A stretch of DNA of 64,000 nucleotides from UBA3839 sp963627995. Lineage in GTDB: Bacteria; Bacteroidota; Bacteroidia; Bacteroidales; Bacteroidaceae. The notes under the pieces are model-generated. The model saw only the letters and a list, made by a program, of their open reading frames with translations, was not told where the DNA came from and did not search any database. A program made the position numbers and the translations under genes. Below, in pieces: positions 8,612-16,488 of this stretch (position 1 is its first letter; each line of letters starts with the position of its first letter). The stretch lies in assembly GCA_963627995.1 (NCBI GenBank), contig CAVGCV010000003.1:172146-236145 (forward strand), written 5' to 3'.

Positions 8612-9121
8612 TCACTCGAGGAAGCAGTCCTCGTTCTCGCGCACATAGGTGGCGATGCCCGGCGTCACCGCCTCCTGGTAGGTGTCGAGGAACTCGTCGC
8701 CGTATTCGTTCATCTTCTCCTGCTGCTCGTAGAGCGCCATGAAGTCGTCCTCGCTGAGCTCCGCCTCCAGTGCCTCGCGGTTCTTCTTGTACTCGCGGCG
8801 CACGTCGTACATGAACTTCCCGAAGTCGGCCATCCCCCAGCGTTTCTTCATCATCATGGCGAACGGCCCTTCCAGCACGTAGGGGCCGTACCCGTTCTGT
8901 ATGAGCTGTATGAACCCGCCGTTCATCACTTCGTCGAGCATGTAGCGGTAGGCCAGCAGCGTGTGCTGGTTGGCGTTGAGGGCGTCGATGTTGTACTCGT
9001 TGATTTCGCCGTCGACGTGCAGCAGGTAGGCGTCGGTAAGACAGCGGATGTAGCTTTCCGGCCCACTGCTCCAGGCGCCGGTGAGCTCTTCCGGTGTCAG
9101 GTGAAACTTGTTGTCTTCCAT
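8612..9121 (-). CDS. DMP19-family protein (function unknown)
   Basis: 169-residue soluble acidic protein. It resembles the DMP19/DUF4375 family: a central MLDEVMNGGFIQLIQNGYG motif and a helical C-terminal half, with no signal peptide or membrane segment. Some DMP19 proteins in other bacteria are described as DNA mimics, but most members lack a known role and none is assigned here. It starts 3 bp after the fbp stop, so translational coupling with fbp is likely. Confidence 0.75.
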   Translation of the reverse strand: MEDNKFHLTPEELTGAWSSGPESYIRCLTDAYLLHVDGEINEYNIDALNANQHTLLAYRYMLDEVMNGGFIQLIQNGYGPYVLEGPFAMMMKKRWGMADFGKFMYDVRREYKKNREALEAELSEDDFMALYEQQEKMNEYGDEFLDTYQEAVTPGIATYVRENEDCFLE

Positions 9122-9124
9122 CTT

Positions 9125-11131
9125 CTATTTCGTTGCTTCTTTGATGAAACCGTTGCGGTAGGCATAGAGGAGCTTCCTCAGGTTCTCCACTTTCGCCGCC
9201 AGCGTGCGCCCCTTGTCGGTGTCCTTCACCCGCATGCGCTTGCTGCTCATCTCCACGATTTGCGTCGCGCTCTGGATGTCGTCGCCGTTGGCCACCGCCT
9301 CGCGCGCGGAGCGGAAGGGCTGGTGGCGCACGAGGTCGAGCCCGCGGGAGTGGTAGGTGAGGGTGTAGCCCGCGATGCCCGTCTGCGGCTGGTAGGCCTC
9401 GGAGAATCCGCCGTCGATGACGAGCAGCTTGCCGTTCGCCTTCACCGGGGTCTCGCCGCGCAGCGTGCGCACGGGCACGTGGCCGTTGATGATGTGGCGG
9501 TGCTCGCCCCTGACGCCGAAGCTGTCCAGTATCATGTCGGCCGTGGCCTCGCTGTCGTTGTACTGGTAGTAGTAGCCCTTCTGCTCGGCGTGCGCCTCCG
9601 GGTCGGCGATGAAGTAGCGCTCGAACGTCGTCATCCTGTCCTTGTCGAACAGGGGCGACGACGGGCCGCACCACAGGTACCACATGTAGTCCCTCGCGAA
9701 CGCGCGCTCCTCGTCGGGCGTGTCGGCGTTGAAGGCCTCGCGCACGAGGTGTCCCGTCTTTTTCATCAGCTCGATGCCCTTGTAGCGCCGCCCCCGGATG
9801 TCCACCTCCTTCAGCGTGCCGTCGGCGTTGAGGGGCACGGAGGCGTGGTACATGAGGTTGGAGTTGCAGATGGCGTACATGCAGCCGTGCGCCAGGAGGC
9901 AGTCCACGTGGCGGCGCAGCTTGTCGCTCGCGAGGAACGAGTGCGCCATCTTCTCCATCATCAGCTCCTCGTCGGCCGTCAGCGCGTAGGGACTGGCGGG
10001 GTCGATGGTGGGGAAGCGCGTGTCGAGCAGCGCGTAGACGCGCCCGCCGATGTCCACCGTACCGCCCGCCAGGTCCATGCGGTGGAGCAGCTTGCGGCCG
10101 GCCATGCCGAAGTCGGGGCGGCGGTCGATGATGCGCGCCTCCTCCTTGAACTGGACGACGGTTATCGCCTTGTGCATCATGGCGGCGAGCCGGCGCGTCT
10201 TCTCGTCCATGCTCGCCGTCTTGCCGAGGGTGCGCACGGCGAACCGCTCGCACGGGTCGTCGCCGTAGGCCTCGAGCGCCAGCGTCGCCAGCGGAAGGAG
10301 GTTGATTCCGTAGCCGTCTTCGAGCGTGGCGAGGTTGCCGTACTTCAGCGTGATGCGCAGGACGTTGCAGATGCAGGCCCGGTTGCCGGCGGCCGCGCCG
10401 AACCAGCCCACGTCGTGGTTGCCCCACACGATGTCGAAGTTCTTGTAGGAGCAGAGCGTGTCCATGATGAGGTGCGCTCCGGGGCCGCGGTCGTAGATGT
10501 CGCCGAGCAGGTGAAGGCGGTCGATGGCCAGCCGCTGCACGAGGCGGCTGATTTCGGCGATGAACGCGCCGGCGCGCTGCGTGCCGATGATGCTGCGGAC
10601 AATCACGTCGTAGTAGAGCCTCTTCTGCTCGCCGTAGCCGCCGCCCTGCTCGTGGAGCAGCTCCTCGATGATGTACCCGAACTCGCGCGGCAGCTCCTTG
10701 CGGATTTTTGAGCGCGTGTATTTCGACGACACCTCGCGGCACACTTTTATCAGGCGGTTGAGCGTGGCCTCGTAGAACGCCTCCGTCGCCCCGCCCGCGC
10801 TCTGGATGAGCTGCAGCTTCTGCTCGGGGTAGTAAATGAGCGAGCACAGCTCGCGGCGCTCCGCCTCGGAGAGCGAGTCGCCGAGCACCTCCTCCACCTT
10901 GCGGCGCACGTAGCCCGAGGCGTTCCTCAGCACGTGGTTGAAGGCGTCGCTCTCGCCGTGCGGGTCGCTGATGAAGTGCTCCGTGGGCTTCGGCAGGTTC
11001 AGTATGGCCTCGAGGTTGATGATTTCCGTGCTTGCGTCGGCCACGGTCGGATAGCTCTGGGCGAGCAGCTGCAGGTAGCGCAGGTCGCCCCTGATAGCTT
11101 CTTCCGTCAAGCCCTGTTCTTGTTCTTCCAT
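9125..11131 (-). CDS. fbp: Fructose-1,6-bisphosphatase, class III
   Basis: 668 residues, the typical length of the large Firmicutes/Bacteroidetes FBPase III. The gluconeogenic enzyme hydrolyses fructose 1,6-bisphosphate to fructose 6-phosphate. The metallophosphoesterase core motifs are in order: SDPHGESDAF (from residue 55), LLGDIYDRGPG and WGNHDVGWFGA, with later histidine motifs such as NGHVPV. It is first in the fbp-DMP19-smpB-metH operon. A promoter with TAATTTTG at 11178-11185 lies about 50 bp upstream. Confidence 0.95.
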   Translation of the reverse strand: MEEQEQGLTEEAIRGDLRYLQLLAQSYPTVADASTEIINLEAILNLPKPTEHFISDPHGESDAFNHVLRNASGYVRRKVEEVLGDSLSEAERRELCSLIYYPEQKLQLIQSAGGATEAFYEATLNRLIKVCREVSSKYTRSKIRKELPREFGYIIEELLHEQGGGYGEQKRLYYDVIVRSIIGTQRAGAFIAEISRLVQRLAIDRLHLLGDIYDRGPGAHLIMDTLCSYKNFDIVWGNHDVGWFGAAAGNRACICNVLRITLKYGNLATLEDGYGINLLPLATLALEAYGDDPCERFAVRTLGKTASMDEKTRRLAAMMHKAITVVQFKEEARIIDRRPDFGMAGRKLLHRMDLAGGTVDIGGRVYALLDTRFPTIDPASPYALTADEELMMEKMAHSFLASDKLRRHVDCLLAHGCMYAICNSNLMYHASVPLNADGTLKEVDIRGRRYKGIELMKKTGHLVREAFNADTPDEERAFARDYMWYLWCGPSSPLFDKDRMTTFERYFIADPEAHAEQKGYYYQYNDSEATADMILDSFGVRGEHRHIINGHVPVRTLRGETPVKANGKLLVIDGGFSEAYQPQTGIAGYTLTYHSRGLDLVRHQPFRSAREAVANGDDIQSATQIVEMSSKRMRVKDTDKGRTLAAKVENLRKLLYAYRNGFIKEATK

Positions 11132-11177
11132 CGGCAGCGTGGTTTGCCGGGCGGATGGCCTCCGCCCTCTGTCCGTG

Positions 11178-11206
11178 CAAAATTACGCATTTTCGCCGAA
11201 TGGCAA
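11178..11206 (-). promoter_or_regulatory. fbp operon promoter with extended -7 element
   Basis: On the minus strand TTG (11206-11204) is followed after 18 nt by TAATTTTG (11185-11178). The flanking sequence reads AAATGCGTAATTTTGC, identical outside the two variable bases to promoters in front of mutA and mce. Confidence 0.65.
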
Positions 11207-11301
11207 GGCACGGGCCGGGCATTTTGTCGCGCCCGCGCGCGCCCTGCCGGCTATCATTTTGTCAGAAGCCCCGCGCGCCCCCGCGCGGCGGCGAGTCCGG
11301 G

Positions 11302-11446
11302 CGAGTGCGCCGCCGCAGGATTTCCGGCGCACCGAAAATAAATTTCCGGCGCACCGGAAATTTTGCGGGAGCGCGCCGTCGGTGGAGTTCCCGGCGCACT
11401 GAAAATATTTTTCCGGCGCGCCCAAAATTTATTTCCGGTGCGCCGG
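11302..11446. repeat. 22-bp phased palindromic repeat array (GC-rich core)
   Basis: Within the 487-bp divergent gap between fbp and serC there are seven units. Each is a 12-nt core plus a roughly 10-nt A/T-rich or mixed spacer, with cores at 11302, 11324, 11346, 11368, 11391, 11413 and 11435. Cores include CCGGCGCACCGA, CCGGCGCACCGG, CCGGCGCACTGA, CCGGCGCGCCCA and CCGGTGCGCCGG. The period is 22 bp with one 1-bp slip at the fifth unit. The rest of the gap (11207-11301 and 11447-11535) is GC-rich sequence with no gene. Confidence 0.85.
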
Positions 11447-11535
11447 AACGCCGGGGACGCTGCGGGCGGGGTGGGGGCGGTGTCGGAGCGCGGGATGATA
11501 ATTGTTAGCAAATGTGCACATTTGTTGTGAGATTG

Positions 11536-11566
11536 TTGTCAGAGCAGCGGATTTTGCATAAATTTG
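11536..11566 (+). promoter_or_regulatory. serC promoter (TTG / TAAATTTG)
   Basis: TTG at 11536-11538, 20-nt spacer, TAAATTTG at 11559-11566, matching the Bacteroidetes consensus. The start site would be near 11573, giving a leader of about 45 nt. Confidence 0.75.
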
Positions 11567-11618
11567 CAACGAAATTAAAGTACAACGGCGCTAAGCCCAT
11601 TTAATAACAATCGTAAAA

Positions 11619-12686
11619 ATGAACAAGTACAATTTCAACGCCGGCCCCTCCATCCTTCCGCGCGAAGTGATAGAGGCAACCGCAAACGCATGCCTGGACT
11701 TCAACGGCTCGGGCCTCTCGCTGATGGAGATCAGCCACCGCGCAAAGGACTTCCAGCCGGTGATGGACGAGGCCGTGGCACTCTTCAAAGCGCTGCTCGA
11801 CATTCCCGCCGGCTACTCCGTCATCTTCCTCGGAGGCGGCGCGAGCCTGCAGTTCTGCCAAGTGCCCTACAATTTCCTCGAGAAGAAGGCAGCCTACCTC
11901 AACACCGGCGTGTGGGCCAAGAAGGCGATGAAAGAGGCGAAGCTCTTCGGCGAGGTCGTCGAAGTGGCGTCGTCGGCCGAGTCGACATACGCGTACATCC
12001 CGAAAGACTACTCCGTTCCGGCCGACGCCGACTACTTCCACATCACCACCAACAACACGATTTACGGCACCGAAATCCGCCGCGAGCCCGACAGCCCGGT
12101 GCCGATGGTCGCCGACATGAGCTCCGACATCTTCTCGCGCCCGGTGGACGTGAGCAAGTACAACTGCATATACGGCGGCGCGCAGAAGAACCTTTCGATG
12201 GCAGGCGTGACGTTCATCATCGTCAAGGAAAGCGCGCTCGGCCACGTCTCGCGCCCCATCCCCACGATGCTCGACTACCGCACCCACGTGGACAAGGGCT
12301 CGATGTTCAACACGCCGCCCGTCGTCCCCATCTACTGCGCCCTGCAGAACCTGAAGTGGATCAAGGCACACGGAGGGGTGGAGGCGATGGACAAGCGCGC
12401 CAACGAGCGCGCGGCGCTGCTCTACGAAGAGATAGACCGCAACAGGCTCTTCCGCGGCACGGTGGCGGAGGAAGACCGCTCCGTGATGAACATCTGCTTC
12501 GTGATGAACGACGACTACCGCGACCTGGAGGCCGACTTCCTGAAGTTCGCCACCGACAGCGGCATGGTGGGCGTGAAAGGACACCGCTCCGTGGGCGGAT
12601 TCCGCGCGAGCTGCTACAACGCCATGTCCGTCGAAGGCGTGAAGGCACTCGTCGCCTGCATGCAGGAATTTGAGAAGAAACACTAA
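11619..12686 (+). CDS. serC: Phosphoserine aminotransferase
   Basis: 355-residue PLP enzyme that converts 3-phosphohydroxypyruvate and glutamate to phosphoserine and 2-oxoglutarate. Conserved features are the FNAGPSILPREV start, the phosphate-binding LGGGASLQF and GGAQKNLSMAG with the PLP lysine at about 190. SerC also serves pyridoxal phosphate synthesis in some bacteria. It is first in the serC-serA-DUF1015-yigZ unit. The 91-bp gap to serA contains a 14-bp hairpin. Confidence 0.95.
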   Translation: MNKYNFNAGPSILPREVIEATANACLDFNGSGLSLMEISHRAKDFQPVMDEAVALFKALLDIPAGYSVIFLGGGASLQFCQVPYNFLEKKAAYLNTGVWAKKAMKEAKLFGEVVEVASSAESTYAYIPKDYSVPADADYFHITTNNTIYGTEIRREPDSPVPMVADMSSDIFSRPVDVSKYNCIYGGAQKNLSMAGVTFIIVKESALGHVSRPIPTMLDYRTHVDKGSMFNTPPVVPIYCALQNLKWIKAHGGVEAMDKRANERAALLYEEIDRNRLFRGTVAEEDRSVMNICFVMNDDYRDLEADFLKFATDSGMVGVKGHRSVGGFRASCYNAMSVEGVKALVACMQEFEKKH

Positions 12687-12693
12687 GGAAACA

Positions 12694-12756
12694 CGCCGGA
12701 CACCGGGCGCGGGCGGCGCAGCGAGAGCGCGGGACGTCCGCACCCGGCGTCCGGCG
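12694..12756. other. Intercistronic hairpin between serC and serA
   Basis: 12694-12707 and 12743-12756 are complementary over 13 of 14 positions, with a GC-rich loop of 35 nt. There is no T run after it, so it is more likely an mRNA-stability or processing hairpin than a terminator. Confidence 0.6.
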
Positions 12757-12777
12757 TCCATGCAACACACAACAACC

Positions 12778-13695
12778 ATGAAGGTACTCATTGCAACCGA
12801 AAAGCCCTTTGCCCCCGTGGCCGTGGAGGGCATCAAGAAAGAAACCGACGCAGCCGGCTACGAGCTGGCGCTCCTCGAAAAATACACCGATCGGCAGCAG
12901 CTCCTCGACGCCGTCGCCACGGCCGACGCGCTCATCGTGCGCTCCGACAAAATCGACGCCGAAGTGCTGGACGCGGCCAGGCAGCTCAGAATCGTGGTCC
13001 GGGCGGGCGCGGGCTACGACAACATCGACCTCGAGGCAGCCACGAAGCACGGCGTGGTCGTGATGAACACGCCGGGACAGAACGCCAACGCCGTGGCCGA
13101 ACTCGTGTTCGGCCTCCTCGTGTTCGCCGTCCGCAACTTCTTCAACGGCAAGGCCGGCACGGAGCTCATGGGCAAGAAGCTCGGCATCCTGGCATTCGGA
13201 AACGTGGGGCGCAACGTGGCGCGCGTGGCCAAAGGCTTCGGCATGGACGTTTACGCCTACGACGCGTTCTGCCCGGCCGAGGCCATCGAGGCGGCCGGCG
13301 TGCACGCCGTGGCGAACCAGGAGGCCCTGTTCGACACGTGCGACGTGGTGAGCCTCCACATCCCCGCCACGCCCGAAACGCGCCAGAGCATCGGCAAGGC
13401 GCTCGTCGGACGCATGAAGAAGGGCGGCATCGTGGTGAACACCGCGCGCAAGGAAGTCATCGACGAGGCGGGCCTCGCCGAGCTGATGGGCGAGCGCGCC
13501 GACATCAAGTACATCACCGACATCAAGCCCGACGCGGACGCCGTGTTCGCCGGGTTCGAGGGCCGCTACTTCGCGACGCCCAAGAAGATGGGCGCGCAGA
13601 CGGCCGAGGCGAACATCAACGCCGGCATCGCCGCGGCGCGCCAGATAGTCGCGTTCTTCCGCGACGGCGTGACGAAGTTCCAAGTCAACAAATAA
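12778..13695 (+). CDS. serA: D-3-phosphoglycerate dehydrogenase, short ACT-less form
   Basis: 305 residues. The first committed step of serine synthesis oxidises 3-phosphoglycerate to phosphohydroxypyruvate with NAD. The protein is a D-2-hydroxyacid dehydrogenase: catalytic-domain segment VVRAGAGYDNIDL, Rossmann glycine motif FGNVGRNVA, VNTARKEVIDE with the catalytic Arg. The usual terminal catalytic His position reads TPKKMGAQTAEA, which is normal in Bacteroidetes SerA. There is no C-terminal ACT domain, so serine feedback through ACT is not expected. I chose the ATG at 12778 (MKVLIATEKPF); an earlier in-frame start at 12670 would overlap serC and add unconserved Arg-rich sequence. Confidence 0.93.
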   Translation: MKVLIATEKPFAPVAVEGIKKETDAAGYELALLEKYTDRQQLLDAVATADALIVRSDKIDAEVLDAARQLRIVVRAGAGYDNIDLEAATKHGVVVMNTPGQNANAVAELVFGLLVFAVRNFFNGKAGTELMGKKLGILAFGNVGRNVARVAKGFGMDVYAYDAFCPAEAIEAAGVHAVANQEALFDTCDVVSLHIPATPETRQSIGKALVGRMKKGGIVVNTARKEVIDEAGLAELMGERADIKYITDIKPDADAVFAGFEGRYFATPKKMGAQTAEANINAGIAAARQIVAFFRDGVTKFQVNK

Positions 13696-13703
13696 AGCGG
13701 ACG

Positions 13704-13765
13704 CGCGCCGCGCGCCGGCCTTGCGGGAGGCACGCACACGCCCTCCGCAGCCGGCGCGCGGCGCG
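13704..13765. other. Intercistronic 16-bp hairpin between serA and DUF1015
   Basis: 13704-13719 is the exact reverse complement of 13750-13765 (all G/C), with a 30-nt loop. It sits 8 nt after the serA stop and lacks a T run. Confidence 0.75.
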
Positions 13766-13791
13766 GCGCTTGTTCAAACACCGACACGAAC

Positions 13792-15042
13792 ATGGCAACA
13801 GTGAGACCATTCCGGGGGCTCCGTCCGCCGAAAGAACTGGTGGAGAAAGTGGAGTCGCGCCCTTACGACGTGCTGAGTTCCGACGAGGCTCGCGCCGAGG
13901 CCGGAGCGAACGAGATGTCGCTTTACCACATTATCAGGCCCGAAATCAACTTCGCCGCAGGAACGGACGAGCACGACCCGCGCGTGTATGCGAGTGCGGC
14001 GGAGCAGTTTCGGAAGTTCCAGGAAAAGGGCTGGCTCGTGCAGGACGAGAAGAGCCAGTACTACCTCTATGCGCAGACCATGGGCAGCAGGACGCAGTAC
14101 GGGCTCGTCGTGGGCGCATTCGTGGGGGACTACCTCAGCGGAGCCATCAAAAAGCACGAGCTCACGCGCGCCGACAAGGAGGAAGACCGAATGAAGCATG
14201 TGCGCACGTGCAATGCGAACATCGAGCCGGTGTTCCTCGCATATCCTGACAACGAGGCACTTGCAAAGATTGTTGAAAGCTACGCTCGAACCGTGCCCGT
14301 GTACGACTTCATCGCCCCCATCGACGGATTCCGCCACCGGTTCTGGTGCGTTGCCGACGACGCCGACATACAGGCCATCACCGATGCCTTCGCGCAAATT
14401 CCGAGCCTCTACATCGCCGACGGACACCACCGGACGGCGGCGGCCGCGCGGGTGGGCGTGGAGAAAAGCCGGCAGCACCCCGACGGAATGTCGGGGCGCG
14501 CGCACTCCGACTACTTCATGGCCGTGTGCTTCCCCGCCTCACAGCTCACCATCCTCGACTACAACCGCGTGGTGAAAGACCTGAACGGACACACCGCCGG
14601 CGAGTTCCTCACGGCACTCGAAACGAATTTCACCGTCGAGCGCAAGGGGGGGACGCCGTACCGCCCGCAACATTTGCACGAGTTCGCGCTCTACGTCGAG
14701 GGCACGTGGTACGCCCTCAACGCAAAGCCCTGCACCTACGAAGGCGCGGATCCCATCGGCGTGCTGGACGTCAGCATATCGTCGCGGCTCATACTCGACG
14801 AGCTGCTGGGCATCACCGACTTGCGCCGCGACAAGCGCATCGACTTTGTTGGCGGCCTGCGCGGACTGGAGGAACTTGCGCGCCGCGTGGATAGCGGCGA
14901 GATGAAACTGGCGCTGGCGCTCCACCCCGTGACCATGGCCCAAATCATGGACATTGCGGATTCGGGCTGCATCATGCCGCCGAAGGCGACGTGGTTTGAG
15001 CCGAAATTGCGTTCGGGGCTTGTCGTCCACAAGCTCGACTGA
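13792..15042 (+). CDS. DUF1015 family protein
   Basis: 416-residue soluble protein matching the DUF1015 family along its length: N-terminal VRPFRGLRPPKELVEKVESRPYDV-type start, a SRPYDVLSSDEA-like segment, central YIADGHHRTAAAARVG with a conserved D-G-H-H-R-T-A motif, and a C-terminal PKATWFEPKLRSGLV. The biochemical function is not established. Its repeated placement after serC and serA in Bacteroidetes suggests a role linked to serine or one-carbon metabolism, which is inference only. Confidence 0.88.
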   Translation: MATVRPFRGLRPPKELVEKVESRPYDVLSSDEARAEAGANEMSLYHIIRPEINFAAGTDEHDPRVYASAAEQFRKFQEKGWLVQDEKSQYYLYAQTMGSRTQYGLVVGAFVGDYLSGAIKKHELTRADKEEDRMKHVRTCNANIEPVFLAYPDNEALAKIVESYARTVPVYDFIAPIDGFRHRFWCVADDADIQAITDAFAQIPSLYIADGHHRTAAAARVGVEKSRQHPDGMSGRAHSDYFMAVCFPASQLTILDYNRVVKDLNGHTAGEFLTALETNFTVERKGGTPYRPQHLHEFALYVEGTWYALNAKPCTYEGADPIGVLDVSISSRLILDELLGITDLRRDKRIDFVGGLRGLEELARRVDSGEMKLALALHPVTMAQIMDIADSGCIMPPKATWFEPKLRSGLVVHKLD

Positions 15043-15052
15043 ACCCGGAAAC

Positions 15053-15104
15053 GCGCGCGGATGCCGCCGGGGCGAAAGGCCGACGGCGGGCATTGAACGC
15101 GCGC
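15053..15104. other. Intercistronic hairpin between DUF1015 and yigZ
   Basis: GCGCGCG at 15053-15059 pairs with 15098-15104, and an inner stem forms between ATGCCGCC and GGCGGGCAT with one bulge. There is no T run. Confidence 0.5.
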
Positions 15105-15114
15105 TCCACAGCGG

Positions 15115-15708
15115 ATGGACACGTACCTGACCATCGAATCGCCCGCAGAGGGCGTCTACACGGAGAAGCGGAGCAAGTTCCTTGCCTTCGCTTTTCCTGT
15201 TTCCACCATTGACGACGTGAAGGCAAGGGTGGGGGACATGCAGAAGAAATACTATGACGCACGCCACGTGTGCTACGCCTATATGCTGGGGGCGGAGCGC
15301 ACCGACTTCCGCGCCAATGACAACGGCGAGCCGTCGGGCACCGCGGGCCGTCCCATCCTCGGGCAAATCAACGCCAGGGGGCTGACGAACGTGCTGGTGG
15401 TCGTGGTGCGCTATTTCGGTGGCGTCAAGCTCGGAACGGGCGGACTGGCGGTGGCCTACAAGCTGGCCGCCGCCGAAGCGCTGGGCGCGGCAAACGTCGT
15501 CGGGCGGACAATGGACGAGGCGGTGGAGCTACGGTTCGAGTACGCCTTCATGAACGACGTGATGCGCATTGTGAAGGAAGAGGGCGCGGACATCCTTGCA
15601 CAGGACTACGACACGGCATGCCGCATGACGCTGCGCATACGAAAAAGCACCATGCCCCGGCTTCGTGCAAGGTTGCAGAAGGTGGAGACAATGATGCTGT
15701 CGGAATAA
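15115..15708 (+). CDS. yigZ: YigZ / IMPACT family protein
   Basis: 197 residues with the UPF0029 (Impact N-terminal) fold: EKRSKFLAFAFPV at the start, NDNGEPSGTAGRPIL and VVVRYFGGVKLGTGGL in the centre, then a C-terminal ferredoxin-like DUF1949 part. The family is associated with translation or nucleic-acid binding, but its exact role in bacteria is unclear. The last codons (ATGATGCTGTCGGAATAA) are repeated immediately after the stop as a 21-bp tandem duplication. It converges with trmD. Confidence 0.9.
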   Translation: MDTYLTIESPAEGVYTEKRSKFLAFAFPVSTIDDVKARVGDMQKKYYDARHVCYAYMLGAERTDFRANDNGEPSGTAGRPILGQINARGLTNVLVVVVRYFGGVKLGTGGLAVAYKLAAAEALGAANVVGRTMDEAVELRFEYAFMNDVMRIVKEEGADILAQDYDTACRMTLRIRKSTMPRLRARLQKVETMMLSE

Positions 15709-15731
15709 AAAATGATGCTGTCGGAATAAAA
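15691..15731. repeat. 21-bp tandem duplication of the yigZ 3' end
   Basis: ATGATGCTGTCGGAATAAAA at 15691-15710 recurs exactly at 15712-15731. The period is 21 bp. The first copy includes the yigZ stop codon, so the second is non-coding. Confidence 0.95.
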
Positions 15732-15732
15732 A

Positions 15733-15762
15733 TCGGAATTCCACGGAGCCGCCGCTCCCGTG
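15733..15762 (-). terminator. Possible trmD terminator
   Basis: On the minus strand a GC stem (CACG-G-GAGC with GCTC-CGTG, one bulge) is followed within about 10 nt by ATTTTTATT. It lies between the converging yigZ and trmD genes. Confidence 0.45.
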
Positions 15763-15790
15763 CCGCCATTCGCGCGGTGGACGGCAGTTC

Positions 15791-16486
15791 TTATTTCAGC
15801 AAGTCGGGACGCAGGCGGCGCGTGCGTTCCATGGCTTGCTGCAGCTCCCACTCCCGAATCTTCTTCGGGTCGCCGCAGAGCAGCACCTCGGGCACGTCGC
15901 CGAATCCCTCGTAATGCGCCGGACGCGTGTAGATGGGGGGGGCGAGGAGCTCGTCCTGAAAGCAGTCGTCGAGCGCGGCCTGCGAATCGCCAATGGCTCC
16001 GGGGATGACGCGTACGATGGCGTCTGCCATGACGGCGGCGGGCAGCTCCCCACCGGAGAGGACGAAGTCGCCGATGGAAACCTCGCGCGTGACAATCTTG
16101 TCGCGCACACGCTGGTCGATTCCCTTGTAGTGGCCGCACAGGATGATGATGTTGCGCAGCTGCGAGAGCTCGTTGGCCAGCGTCTGATTGAACTTCTCGC
16201 CGTCGGGGCTGGTGTAAATCACCGCGTCGTACGCTTCGTTCCGCTGCGCCCAAAGCTGCTCCTTCAGTGCGGCCACGCAGTCGGCGATGGGCTGTATCTG
16301 CATAATCATGCCGCTTCCTCCGCCGAACGGATAATCGTCGACACGGCGATGCTTGTCCAGCGTGTAGTCGCGGAGATTGTGCACATGGATTTCCACAAGC
16401 CCCTTGCGCTGCGCGCGCCCGAGTATGCTCTCGGTGAAAAATCCACCGAAGAGCTCGGGCAACACTGTGATGATGTCAATCCTCAT
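15791..16486 (-). CDS. trmD: tRNA (guanine-N1)-methyltransferase TrmD
   Basis: 231-residue SPOUT-class methyltransferase that makes m1G37 in tRNAs reading CNN and some other codons. Motifs: MRIDIITVLPELF start, GGGSGMIMQ, the knot region ILCGHYKGIDQRV and SIGDFVLSGGELPA. The length is normal for the family. I chose the ATG at 16486; an in-frame start at 16504 would overlap carB. It begins only 2 bp after the carB stop, so it is probably the last gene of the glmS-to-trmD series. Confidence 0.95.
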   Translation of the reverse strand: MRIDIITVLPELFGGFFTESILGRAQRKGLVEIHVHNLRDYTLDKHRRVDDYPFGGGSGMIMQIQPIADCVAALKEQLWAQRNEAYDAVIYTSPDGEKFNQTLANELSQLRNIIILCGHYKGIDQRVRDKIVTREVSIGDFVLSGGELPAAVMADAIVRVIPGAIGDSQAALDDCFQDELLAPPIYTRPAHYEGFGDVPEVLLCGDPKKIREWELQQAMERTRRLRPDLLK

Positions 16487-16488
16487 GC

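Noticed and set aside
8553..11222. Long alternative frames across fbp on both strands
   Set aside because: No domain motifs; the fbp and DMP19 readings explain the region.
11302..11446. CRISPR array
   Set aside because: The period is only 22 bp with no unique 30-nt spacers and no cas genes.
12670..12777. Longer serA N-terminus beginning inside serC
   Set aside because: It adds Arg-rich sequence with no family match and includes the intercistronic hairpin.
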